A stretch of DNA of 64,000 nucleotides from SAR202 cluster bacterium bin22 (GTDB lineage Bacteria; Chloroflexota; Dehalococcoidia; Lucifugimonadales; UBA3495), in the NCBI GenBank assembly GCA_002238505.1, contig MPMM01000004.1, positions 124,001-188,000 on the forward strand, given 5' to 3'. Positions 1 to 7,338 of this stretch are shown in pieces. The stretch's first letter is position 1; each line of letters begins with the position of its first letter. The translations under genes and the position numbers were made by a program. Below the pieces are notes generated by a model. It was not told the origin of the DNA and did not search any database. It saw only the letters and a list, made by a program, of their open reading frames with translations.

Positions 1-1102
1 CCAGGCGGGTGCGCCGCGTGCCTTCAACGTCGTGGCTTATGGCGGCAATGAAGTGGGCCGACTGGAGAGCCTGCCGTATTTCCCCTTCCCGCAGCCCCGG
101 TTCCGCCTCTGCCGGCAGACGTATTCGTACCCGTACCACGGCATCTTCAACGTCATGGCGGCCGATAGCCCGGAGCACTGCGGCAGTGGGGTCTGGTTCA
201 CCCGGGGCAATGGTAACGTTCACCGTAACGAACCGGCGCGCGTTCACCAACTGGAACTGGAAGTCCGTCATTCGCTGCCCCCGTGGGGCGCCCGTATCCA
301 GGTCCACCACGCAAAAGCCCTTGTCGTCGTTCTCCTCCGAAAAATCCACCCGCTGCAGACTGCCCGAGTAGGCCATTGTGGGCGCTTCCCGCCGTAGTAC
401 CTGGTGCTTGTGAATATGCCCCAGGGCCACATACTCCACCTCTGGACGGTGCACCGCGCTGGCCAGGAGCACGTGGTCGTTCCCCAGCATCATTGACCGC
501 TCAGTGCCGGTGGTGGACCCATTGATGGTAACGTGGCCCGTCAAAATGGCTGGTACATCCGGGTCCAGTTCCGAAATTCGCTGGTCAATGGCCATGGTCA
601 TCCGGCTTTCAATTTCCGCCCGCACCTGGTCAATGGTCATGCCCCTGGATTCCTCCCTGCTTAGCAGTCGTCCCCGGCGGGGCCAGGGTACCGCCAGCAC
701 CTGGAGGGGACCGGCAGGAGTGTTGACCATGTATGTCTGCAGGTTATCCCCTATGTAAACGTTCGGCACCTGCAAAGTCGGAAATATCTCCACCGCATTG
801 GCCCGGCTGCTGGCGTTGGGCAGATCGTGGTTGCCCACCAGCAGGAACACCGGTATTCCCGCCGACGCCACCCGGAATAACCGGCTGGCAAACTCCCGCT
901 GGTGTGTCTGGGAGGGATCCCTGCCCTTGTAGGCGTCCCCCGCCAGCAGCAGCAGGTCAACCTTCTGGGCAAGGGCAAACTCCACCACCTCGTCCAGCGC
1001 CCCCAGGAAGTCTGCCAGTCGGGTGGACAGCCCGGTCGCCGGGTCCAGCCGCCCGTAATTCTCTACGCCGATATGCAGGTCTGAAAAATGTAGGATTCGC
1101 AT
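1..1102 (-). CDS. sbcD: SbcD-type DNA repair exonuclease (metallophosphoesterase), 3' part outside window
   Basis: Nuclease subunit of the SbcCD (Mre11-Rad50-like) complex, which opens DNA hairpins and processes double-strand ends. About 367 codons are present and the C-terminus lies beyond the window start. The N-terminus reads MRILHFSDLHIG (metal motif D-x-H), followed by LLLAGDAYKGRDPSQTHQ and VGNHDLP, the order and spacing of the calcineurin-like phosphoesterase motifs in SbcD. Further on, ILTGHVTING and YVALGHIHKHQ supply the remaining metal-binding histidines. The ATG at 1102-1100 directly begins the domain; no strong ribosome site precedes it. An sbcC partner would be expected beyond the left edge, which I cannot see. 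Confidence 0.93.
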   Translation of the reverse strand, partial: MRILHFSDLHIGVENYGRLDPATGLSTRLADFLGALDEVVEFALAQKVDLLLLAGDAYKGRDPSQTHQREFASRLFRVASAGIPVFLLVGNHDLPNASSRANAVEIFPTLQVPNVYIGDNLQTYMVNTPAGPLQVLAVPWPRRGRLLSREESRGMTIDQVRAEIESRMTMAIDQRISELDPDVPAILTGHVTINGSTTGTERSMMLGNDHVLLASAVHRPEVEYVALGHIHKHQVLRREAPTMAYSGSLQRVDFSEENDDKGFCVVDLDTGAPRGQRMTDFQFQLVNARRFVTVNVTIAPGEPDPTAAVLRAIGRHDVEDAVVRVRIRLPAEAEPGLREGEIRQALQSAHFIAAISHDVEGTRRTRL

Positions 1103-1601
1103 GAAAAACGCCCGCCAAACTGCCAGGAATCAGAGTTCAGGAAAGTATAACAAACCCCCTGCCCGGCCTCGCGCAGGTAAAGGAACCGCAGGACGACCAG
1201 GCCCAACCCGGGCCCCATAATTCACCAGGCATCTCAGCAAACAAAGCAGTCCATCCTGAGCCTGCCGGAATGTGACTGCCCCGCCGTTATGGTCTCCCGC
1301 ATAACCCTGTCCTTGCTTGTCGCAAAATGGTCACAGCAGGCTCCTTCCCACTCTAATTGTCACTCAAACCGCAGTCTGAAAATCGTCGCCCCACATTCCA
1401 CCGCATTACCCTGCTCTGCCCATCCGAAAAGTCACAATCGGCCATACATCCGGCCCGTATTCCGCCGGGAAATACCGCAACCAACTATTTATCGTAATTA
1501 TAGTTGTCATTGACATTGCAAGTGGTGCTCAATAGAATCAGTTAGGGCGATTCGTAAAGAAGCGGCCCCCTATTCGTTATCTGCATGTAGGAACGGCCCG
1601 A
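1103..1601. other. Intergenic region between divergent sbcD and zinc-ribbon gene
   Basis: No convincing gene in about 500 bp. It carries a fragment resembling the interspersed CCTGAGCCTGCCG repeat near 1255-1275, and the promoter annotated at 1510-1538. An inverted repeat AACTAT/ATAGTT (1483-1488 and 1500-1505) lies just upstream of that promoter and could be an operator; this is only a possibility. Confidence 0.5.
1510..1538 (+). promoter_or_regulatory. Sigma-70 type promoter for zinc-ribbon gene
   Basis: TTGACA at 1510-1515, a 17-bp spacer, then TAGAAT at 1533-1538. Both boxes are near consensus and lie about 60 bp upstream of the start codon at 1602. Confidence 0.75.
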
Positions 1602-2303
1602 ATGACCACTCTCAAACAACTCTACACCCTCCAGGAAGTGGATCTCGACCTGGACGGTGTTAATGGTCAGATAGCAGATGTGGAGCGGGAGTTGGAGGGG
1701 CGGCTATCACTGGACAAGATAGAGGAATCACTGGAGCAGGCCAGGGCTGATTTGCAACAAATACAGTCCTCTCACCGGGATCTTCAGCTCGAAACAGGCA
1801 GCCAGCGGGAGCGGTCCACCCTCTTGGAAGAACAACTCTACAGTGGCGTTGTGGACAACCCCAGGGACCTGGAGGCCTTGCAACTGGAAACCAACAACGT
1901 CCGTCACACCCTGGAACAAATGGATGTTCGCCTGCTGGAAATGTCGTTACAGGCAGAGGATGCCAGAACCCGTATCGCAGGGCTTGAACAGCAACTGGCC
2001 GATACCCAGGCGGCGTGGGACACCCGCCAGGCCGAGCTTTGGCAACAACTGGAGCAGCTTACCAACCGGCAGGAGTCGTTGAAGAAAGACCGCAACAGCC
2101 TCGCCTCGGGCGTCGAGCCGGTGGAGTTGACCCGCTACGAAGGGTTGCGCCGCAGCAAGGGCGGTACGGCCCTGGCGCGAGTGGTCCGGGGTCTCTGCCA
2201 GGCATGCCGAATGTCTCTCCCCTCTCAGCAACTGCAGCGTGTCCGCAACGGCCGCCAAACCGTCCTCTGCAACAACTGTGGCCGGATCCTGCTCCCCGGT
2301 TAA
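1602..2303 (+). CDS. Coiled-coil protein with C-terminal C4 zinc ribbon (zf-RING_7 / CT398-like)
   Basis: A 233-residue soluble protein. Residues about 5-170 form a long, charged heptad-rich coiled-coil hairpin, for example the run around VERELEGRLSLDKIEESLEQ. The C-terminus holds a four-cysteine zinc ribbon (CQACRMSLP followed by CNNCGRIL). This architecture is that of the bacterial zinc-ribbon family Pfam zf-RING_7, often annotated as a nucleic-acid-binding protein; its biochemical role is not settled. It stands alone, with its own promoter upstream and a hairpin downstream. The ATG at 1602 has only a weak ribosome site (GGAACGGCCCGA). Confidence 0.85.
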   Translation: MTTLKQLYTLQEVDLDLDGVNGQIADVERELEGRLSLDKIEESLEQARADLQQIQSSHRDLQLETGSQRERSTLLEEQLYSGVVDNPRDLEALQLETNNVRHTLEQMDVRLLEMSLQAEDARTRIAGLEQQLADTQAAWDTRQAELWQQLEQLTNRQESLKKDRNSLASGVEPVELTRYEGLRRSKGGTALARVVRGLCQACRMSLPSQQLQRVRNGRQTVLCNNCGRILLPG

Positions 2304-2338
2304 CCTCCCCCAGGCTCCTTCCCAAAAGCTTCAAAAGC

Positions 2339-2367
2339 AGTCCCCCTGAGACCTTCTCAGGGGGACT
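2339..2367 (+). terminator. Hairpin terminator after zinc-ribbon gene
   Basis: A 13-bp perfect stem, AGTCCCCCTGAGA paired with TCTCAGGGGGACT, with a 3-nt loop. It is followed by TTCGCTT, so the U-tract is weak. Confidence 0.6.
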
Positions 2368-2370
2368 TTC

Positions 2371-2655
2371 GCTTACCCCATCAGATTGCCTCACCAGAAG
2401 GCAGTGTCCCTATCTCGCTGGTCTCTTGGCGGAACAGCAATCCACCGACAAGCCAAAAGCGCGATTGCCCTGCCTTCCCCCTGCCGTAGGGTTTCGTTTC
2501 AGGTGGTATGGACATCCGGAACGGTAGGGGCAGACCTGTGTGTCTGCCCCTGTCCCACTGTGTGTCTGCCCTTGTCTCACAACTGAAACCACCCGAATAG
2601 GAACGGTACTTCCCCATGCAGGGTCTGTCGTTTATTCTGGTAGAGTCCCTTACTC
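2371..2655. other. Gene-free stretch with interspersed GC-rich repeats
   Basis: Contains one copy of the palindromic repeat GGGGCAGACCTGTGTGTCTG (about 2525-2555), also found several times at 22.2-23.0 kb. No open frame here has a credible start, ribosome site or recognisable domain. Confidence 0.5.
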
Positions 2656-2750
2656 CGTTCGCCCTGAGCCCGTCGAAGGGCCGCCCGGAATGGTTCTCCA
2701 GGCTCACCACGATCGGACTCGAGGAGCTGCCACCGACAATCGAAAGACCC
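2656..2750. repeat. 95-bp interspersed repeat, copy 1
   Basis: Begins CGTTCGCCCTGAGCCCGTCG and ends CGAAAGACCC. A second copy of exactly 95 bp with about seven mismatches lies at 26692-26786. The copy ends 20 bp upstream of the -35 box of the rnpB promoter. Its first 25 bp belong to a shorter interspersed repeat also seen near 14190, 22270, 22467, 22659 and 23075. Confidence 0.85.
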
Positions 2751-2770
2751 TGCTTCCCCATGCCCCTTCC

Positions 2771-2799
2771 TTGACCCCCCCATACCCCTATGCTAGATT
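2771..2799 (+). promoter_or_regulatory. rnpB promoter
   Basis: TTGACC at 2771-2776, a 17-bp spacer and TAGATT at 2794-2799, placing transcription start near 2806, just before the first helix of RNase P RNA. Confidence 0.75.
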
Positions 2800-2807
2800 G
2801 AACCTGG

Positions 2808-3298
2808 AGAGGCCAGGCAAAACCGGGTGACCGCCGCGGTGGGAATTTTCCCGCCGGGGAGGAAAGTCCGGGCTCCACCGGACAGGGTGCTGGGTAACTC
2901 CCAGGCTTCTGAGGCAGCTTGGCCGCTGCCCCAGGGGACGGAAAGTGGCACAGAAACATACCGCCTCCGCCACGAACCCGGGCTAGCCATTCCCCGCAAT
3001 GGACGCCCGATTGACGGAGGTAAGGTTGAAATCGGACGGTAAGAGCGTCCGGTCGCGTGTGGTGACGCACCGACGGCTAAACCCCACCTGGAGCAAGGCC
3101 GAATAGGGGGACTATGGGCGTCCGGCTCGTCCCCGGGTTGGCTGCTTGACCCCGACGGCAACGTCGTCCCGCTCGCTTCTGGCGGGCGGACTTGCCTCGG
3201 CCCACTTGGGCCGTTCGCAGGGGGCTAGATAGATGGTCACCGTCCTGTCGGCCATTGGTCGGCAGGATACAGAACCCGGCTTACAGGTTTTGCCCAGC
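2808..3298 (+). ncRNA. rnpB: RNase P RNA, bacterial type A
   Basis: Catalytic RNA of RNase P, which matures tRNA 5' ends. The conserved P4-J block GAGGAAAGTCCGGGCTCC is at 2865-2882, and the distal conserved block AGATAGATGGTCACCG is near 3226-3242, followed by ACAGAACCCGGCTTA. The terminal P1 helix closes with GGCAAAACC (2816-2824) pairing perfectly with GGTTTTGCC (3286-3294). At about 490 nt it is longer than the usual 350-400 nt, with an enlarged GC-rich segment around 3110-3215. Ends are estimates. Confidence 0.9.
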
Positions 3299-3401
3299 CC
3301 TCTCCTCTGTCATACTTCCCCGGGATTCTGCGGCAGCATGCCGGAAGCTCTCTGCTGCCCGCCGCCCTTCAGAACTTCTTGGCACAACTTCAGGAGACGA
3401 T

Positions 3402-4175
3402 ATGGTCCGCACAAACTTGACCAAGGCAAAAATAAACGAAGGCCAGGTGGCCCTCGGCGCCAGCATTAATTTCTACGCCCCCGGCCTGGTGGAACTCTAC
3501 GGCGTCATGGGCTTCGACTGGGTCTGGATAGACTGCGAGCACGGTTCATCCAACGATTCCGAAACGGAAAACATGGTGCGGGCCGCCGAACTCTACGACC
3601 TGACACCCGTCGCCCGTATCCCCAACGCCTACCCTTCCACCATCCTGCGCTTCCTGGACCGGGGCGTCCAGGGTCTCATAGTCCCCCACATTTCCACCCG
3701 CGAGGAAGCTGAGGGCGTGGCCCGGGCCTCCCATCACTATCCCGATGGCGACCGCAGCAGCGCCACCGGTGGCCGCACCAACCGCTACGGCGCTGGCCTG
3801 TCCACCCCGGAGTACTATGCCTCCGCCAACCGCGAGGTGCTGGTCATCGTGATGATTGAGACTCCCGAGGCGGTCGAGAACGTCCGCGAAATCGCCTCCG
3901 TCCCCGGCGTCGACGCTCTGCTGGTGGGCAGCAGCGACCTCACCCAGACCATGGGCATGGCCACCCCCGCCGAGTTGGACGCGGCCATCGACAAGGTAAT
4001 TGAAGGCACAAAAGCCGAAGGCAAGGCCATCGGCGTGGCCGGGGCCGGCATGTCCCTCAACAACGTCCTGCGTTTCCAGCACTTCGCCAGCCGGGGAGTC
4101 CAGCTAATGTCCATCGGCGCCCAGGACATGATCCGCGCCGGCGGCGACGGATTTTTGAGGACTATGAGGGAGTGA
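3402..4175 (+). CDS. HpcH/HpaI-family aldolase
   Basis: A 257-residue class II (metal-dependent) aldolase of the HpcH/HpaI family. Members cleave 2-keto-3-deoxy acids or 4-hydroxy-2-oxoheptanedioate into pyruvate plus an aldehyde. Visible motifs: GFDWVWIDCEHG near the N-terminus, the conserved arginine in VARIP, GVQGLIVPHI, the metal-binding glutamate in MIETPEA and aspartate in VGSSDLTQ. The ATG at 3402 follows AGGAGA at the right distance; a longer open frame from 3192 would overlap RNase P RNA and is rejected. It sits about 100 bp after rnpB with no obvious terminator between them. The exact substrate is unknown. Confidence 0.88.
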   Translation: MVRTNLTKAKINEGQVALGASINFYAPGLVELYGVMGFDWVWIDCEHGSSNDSETENMVRAAELYDLTPVARIPNAYPSTILRFLDRGVQGLIVPHISTREEAEGVARASHHYPDGDRSSATGGRTNRYGAGLSTPEYYASANREVLVIVMIETPEAVENVREIASVPGVDALLVGSSDLTQTMGMATPAELDAAIDKVIEGTKAEGKAIGVAGAGMSLNNVLRFQHFASRGVQLMSIGAQDMIRAGGDGFLRTMRE

Positions 4176-4203
4176 GGGAACCGAAAAGGCAATTCGCCTT
4201 ATT

Positions 4204-5067
4204 CTAACAAGTAGGGTCTTGAGGAACTTGGCTGATGAGAGCGTTTATACGATTGTCTATTTCGTCGAGAATATAGGGCGGAATATCATTTCGACGCAAG
4301 AACTCTTGAAGTAAAGTGAGTTCGTCGAAGGATGCGAAGCAATCTACTCCTCCCCTCAGCCAAGGCGACAGATGATGTATCCGGGGAGGAATTCCCTTTG
4401 CGAGAGAAAATTGATAGAAATAGCGGAGTTGGTCTTTGATGTGAGTTACAGCCGGCATGTAGTCGACATCCCCGCTGATTAATACCCCGGCATCGTACAT
4501 TGGCGCCTTGGTTATCATGTCCACCGCAATTCCTACATCTACACCTTTTTCTCCAACCCTTCTTCCCTGATAGACAATTTTGCCGTTTGCGTCCTTGGCA
4601 ATCCTGTAGGGGTCAAAGGGTCTGACTACGTACTGTCCAACGTACTTAAACTCAAGAAAATCTGTCCGTCGTTGTATTTCCTCAAATACAGTGCTTCTTG
4701 TCACCCCAAAATTGTCTCGTTCTCTTTCCCACCAGTGTCTTGCCAGCGACTCCACTTGGCTTGCGTCTAATTCCGGAAACTCGGTCCCGTATTTGGTAAG
4801 TATTGACCTGATCCAGCTATCGTTCTTTTGGAAAGGTGTGATTGTCTCTGCGTTATACCAGTATGCCCTCATCAGAGTATGTTTCAGATGGGTTTGTTCA
4901 TTGAACTTTTCTATTACGCGACGGAAAAACTTATTCCACTCAAAGTGCTTTTCGTCCAATGTGTACAGCGGGTATCTAACATTGGGTTTCTCGGATTTGA
5001 AGGAAAATTCTTGAAGGTTCTTTTTGAAGTTCTGTCCGTCAATAAAAATTACGGTCTTTAAAGCCAT
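4204..5067 (-). CDS. NYN-domain (PIN-like) putative ribonuclease
   Basis: A 287-residue protein. The N-terminus KTVIFIDGQNFKKNL is the signature of NYN/LabA (DUF88) domains, with the acidic residue of FIDGQN. VDVGIAVDMITKA and GVLISGDVDYMPAV carry the other conserved aspartates of the PIN-like metal site. These proteins are generally regarded as RNases; the substrate is unknown. The gene is visibly AT-richer than its neighbours, which suggests an acquired accessory gene. It converges on the aldolase gene (28 bp apart) and has its own promoter at 5158-5186. The ATG at 5067 follows CAGGGAAACTC, a weak ribosome site. Confidence 0.82.
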   Translation of the reverse strand: MALKTVIFIDGQNFKKNLQEFSFKSEKPNVRYPLYTLDEKHFEWNKFFRRVIEKFNEQTHLKHTLMRAYWYNAETITPFQKNDSWIRSILTKYGTEFPELDASQVESLARHWWERERDNFGVTRSTVFEEIQRRTDFLEFKYVGQYVVRPFDPYRIAKDANGKIVYQGRRVGEKGVDVGIAVDMITKAPMYDAGVLISGDVDYMPAVTHIKDQLRYFYQFSLAKGIPPRIHHLSPWLRGGVDCFASFDELTLLQEFLRRNDIPPYILDEIDNRINALISQVPQDPTC

Positions 5068-5236
5068 GAGTTTCCCTGAAAAAAGAAAACGAGCCCACGT
5101 CAGGAGCCCGCTCTCAAAAAAACTATTATTTAAACGTCCTTTACTGGACGTGTCTATACTCTATAACTCCAAAAAAAGGATGTCAACAATTTCGCGAAAT
5201 TATTCTTCCATGTTCCATAGGCATTTTGCCGCACCC
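5068..5236 (-). promoter_or_regulatory. NYN gene leader with inverted repeat at the start site
   Basis: On the minus strand, TTGACA (5186-5181), a 17-bp spacer and TAGAGT (5163-5158) form a good promoter. The predicted start near 5151 coincides with an inverted repeat ACGTCC/GGACGT (5134-5139 and 5146-5151), which could be an operator or 5' stem. A GAGCGGGCTC segment followed by a T-rich run ends 10-15 nt before the start codon and may act as an attenuator. The same DNA is the 3' flank of the LLM gene. Confidence 0.55.
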
Positions 5237-6385
5237 CTACTTAAACGCCGGTATCACATGCTTCCCGAACAACTCAATGGACTTCATCACCTGCTCGTGG
5301 CCTATGGTCTCGGTGGCCATCAGGAACTGTACCTGGTCCACTCCCGTCGCCTCGTGCAGTTTCACCGCGTTAATGCAGCTTTCCGGGTCCCCCGCCACAA
5401 TAACACCCCGGTCCGCCAGCGTGTCCGAGTCCATCTCCTCCCATATCTTCTGGGCCAGGGAACTGCCGCCCGACAGGTCAAACTGGGTGGCGGCGCCCTC
5501 GTCGGTCACCTCTTTCACGTCAATGTAACGCGAGAAGTTGTGCACCAGGTGCTCGGGAATCCCGCCCCACTGCTCCAGCAGCCGAGAATAAATGTCCTTC
5601 TGGTCCTGCACGTAAGGACGCCCCGGTCCGAAGAAAGTCTTCAGCGAGTTGGCGCACAGCTCTCGCGCCTCATGGTTGTCCTCGCCGCAGTATCCAAAAA
5701 TGGAACTTAGCCATTGGTTGTTGACGAATCCCCCCACCGGCTCCGCTTCCTTGATGGTAGTCCGGTAGTCCTGGATATGGGGCTCCAGCACCGACGGCGC
5801 GCTGACCCCCAGGGCCATGACTCCAATGCCCTTCTGGGCCGCCAGTTGGTAGGTGGTAGGCTGCAGGGCCGCCACCCAGATGGGCGGGTGAGGCTTCTGG
5901 TACGGCTTCGGCAGAACCTGCCTCGGCGGCACGTTCCAGAAACGGCCGTCCCACTCAAAATGGTCCGACTCCCATATTTTCGGCACCATGGACAGCGACT
6001 CTTCCCACATGTCCCGCGAGTCCCTTGGGTCGATGCCCATGCCCGTCTGTTCGTAAGGGGCAGACCGGCCCGTTCCGAAGTCCACCCGCCCGTGGGACAG
6101 GTGGTCCACCATCGCCACCCTTTCCGCCACCCTGACCGGATGGTGGTAAGGCAGGATGACCACCCCAAAGCCCAGCCTGATGTTCTTGGTCAAACGGCTC
6201 AGGGCCCCGAATATAACCTCAGGGCAGGGCGACGACGAAAAAGTCGTCAAAAAGTGGTGCTCAACGAACCATACGTAATCGAACCCCATCTCGTCCGCCA
6301 GTACGCACTGCTCGATGGTTTCCTCGATTACCGCGTGGTCGTCCAGGGTAGGCCGCTGCATCTCATAAGCCAGGCCAAATTGCAT
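5237..6385 (-). CDS. LLM-class flavin-dependent oxidoreductase
   Basis: About 382 residues of the bacterial luciferase-like monooxygenase superfamily, which uses reduced FMN or F420 for oxidations. Typical blocks: MQFGLAYEMQ at the start, GFDYVWFVEHHF, IRLGFGVVILPYHHPVRVAE, HGRVDFGTGRS and KPHPPIWVAA. The ATG at 6385 is preceded by AAGGAGCAGCACC; the frame is open 21 codons further upstream but without a ribosome site, so the shorter form is chosen. The substrate cannot be read from sequence. A second, only distantly similar paralogue lies at 56532-57539. Expansion of this family is a known feature of SAR202 genomes. Confidence 0.88.
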   Translation of the reverse strand: MQFGLAYEMQRPTLDDHAVIEETIEQCVLADEMGFDYVWFVEHHFLTTFSSSPCPEVIFGALSRLTKNIRLGFGVVILPYHHPVRVAERVAMVDHLSHGRVDFGTGRSAPYEQTGMGIDPRDSRDMWEESLSMVPKIWESDHFEWDGRFWNVPPRQVLPKPYQKPHPPIWVAALQPTTYQLAAQKGIGVMALGVSAPSVLEPHIQDYRTTIKEAEPVGGFVNNQWLSSIFGYCGEDNHEARELCANSLKTFFGPGRPYVQDQKDIYSRLLEQWGGIPEHLVHNFSRYIDVKEVTDEGAATQFDLSGGSSLAQKIWEEMDSDTLADRGVIVAGDPESCINAVKLHEATGVDQVQFLMATETIGHEQVMKSIELFGKHVIPAFK

Positions 6386-6465
6386 GGTGCTGCTCCTTAC
6401 GCTTAAAGTCCTGCCCTTTGTGGTGGCAGAGGCAGGTCCATACCCCACGGGATCGAGTCAGTTCT

Positions 6466-6858
6466 TCACACGGTTACCACATGAGGATATGAACGAATCC
6501 GTTCATCGGTTGTCAGTAGAGGACAATCAAAAATCCTGGCAGTCGCTACAATTATCTGGTCTGCAGGGTCTCTGTGAAAACTGCCAGGCAGGCGAGTTGA
6601 TTCGATGGCTATTTCGGGGGTTAATTCCAGGAGGCTAATCCCAGGATACTGCAGGGCTGCTCTGACCCATTCCGTAACTTCCACAGGCAATTGGAACTTA
6701 CGCAACTCTACTAGCTTCGCTACCTCCCAGCAGGAAATGGCGCTTACGCCAATTTGATCAGATTCATGATTGGAAATCGTTCTTACCTGTCGGTTCGATA
6801 ACCTGGTGTTATTGCCCATTACCCACCAGATCCAGCACTGGGTGTCCAGTACTATCAC
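6466..6858 (-). CDS. VapC-like PIN-domain toxin
   Basis: A 130-residue PIN-domain RNase, the toxin of a type II toxin-antitoxin pair. From the GTG start, the acidic site residues are D5 (MIVLDTQCWIWW), E45 (ISCWEVAKL), D97/D100 (RDPADQIIVATA) and D118 (LLTTDERI). The GTG at 6858 overlaps the antitoxin stop codon as GTGA and follows GGGAG, giving tight translational coupling. An in-frame TTG 15 nt further upstream is less likely. Such toxins cleave tRNA, rRNA or mRNA; the target here is unknown. Confidence 0.85.
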   Translation of the reverse strand: MIVLDTQCWIWWVMGNNTRLSNRQVRTISNHESDQIGVSAISCWEVAKLVELRKFQLPVEVTEWVRAALQYPGISLLELTPEIAIESTRLPGSFHRDPADQIIVATARIFDCPLLTTDERIRSYPHVVTV

Positions 6859-7076
6859 CGAAGGGACTCCCAATCTTCAAGGGCTACACTACGGAAGGGT
6901 TCCAGGTAATAGTATCCTTTTGACAGACGCCGCAGAGGATATGGGTCTTCCGGATCAGGTTGCTTGGGCAGCGTCTTAACGACGACCTGTACTTTCTGAC
7001 CTGGCTTAAGTGGAAGCCCATTTATGTGCACGGTACCATCTTCACCGACAATTACATGGGTAGTAAATGTGGCCAC
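6855..7076 (-). CDS. Probable antitoxin of the vapBC-like pair
   Basis: A 73-residue protein placed directly upstream of and overlapping the PIN toxin by 4 bp. The start is GTG at 7076, chosen because AAGGAGGAGG lies 7 nt before it. The frame is open up to 7352, but that part lacks a ribosome site and overlaps the next gene's promoter region. The N-terminal half (FTTHVIVGEDGTVHINGLPL followed by KPGQKVQVVV) looks like a small beta-rich DNA-binding fold of AbrB/MazE type. The C-terminal tail, rich in aromatic and acidic residues, would wrap the toxin. Assignment rests on position and size as well as sequence. Confidence 0.7.
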   Translation of the reverse strand: MATFTTHVIVGEDGTVHINGLPLKPGQKVQVVVKTLPKQPDPEDPYPLRRLSKGYYYLEPFRSVALEDWESLR

Positions 7077-7338
7077 ACCTAGCCTCCTCCTTAATGAATT
7101 TTCTCTATAGGGATCGTCAAAGAAGGTTATCAAGACTAAGGTTATCAAGACAATTGTAAGCTTCGTACTAGAGCAGGGCAAGAAAAGCTCCACTCTCCCC
7201 AACTCCACTCCCCAGCCTTGACGCTCCACCAGCGCCCCACCATAATCAAGCCACTCGGACAGCCTTTGCCCGATCGCATGGGTGTCTGGTACCCTCTTCG
7301 CAAATCTGCTGCAAACCGAACGTAATTCTGGAGGAAAC

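Noticed and set aside
3192-3401. Longer N-terminus for the HpcH/HpaI aldolase
   Set aside because: It would be encoded within RNase P RNA. The ATG at 3402 has a proper ribosome site and matches the family N-terminus.
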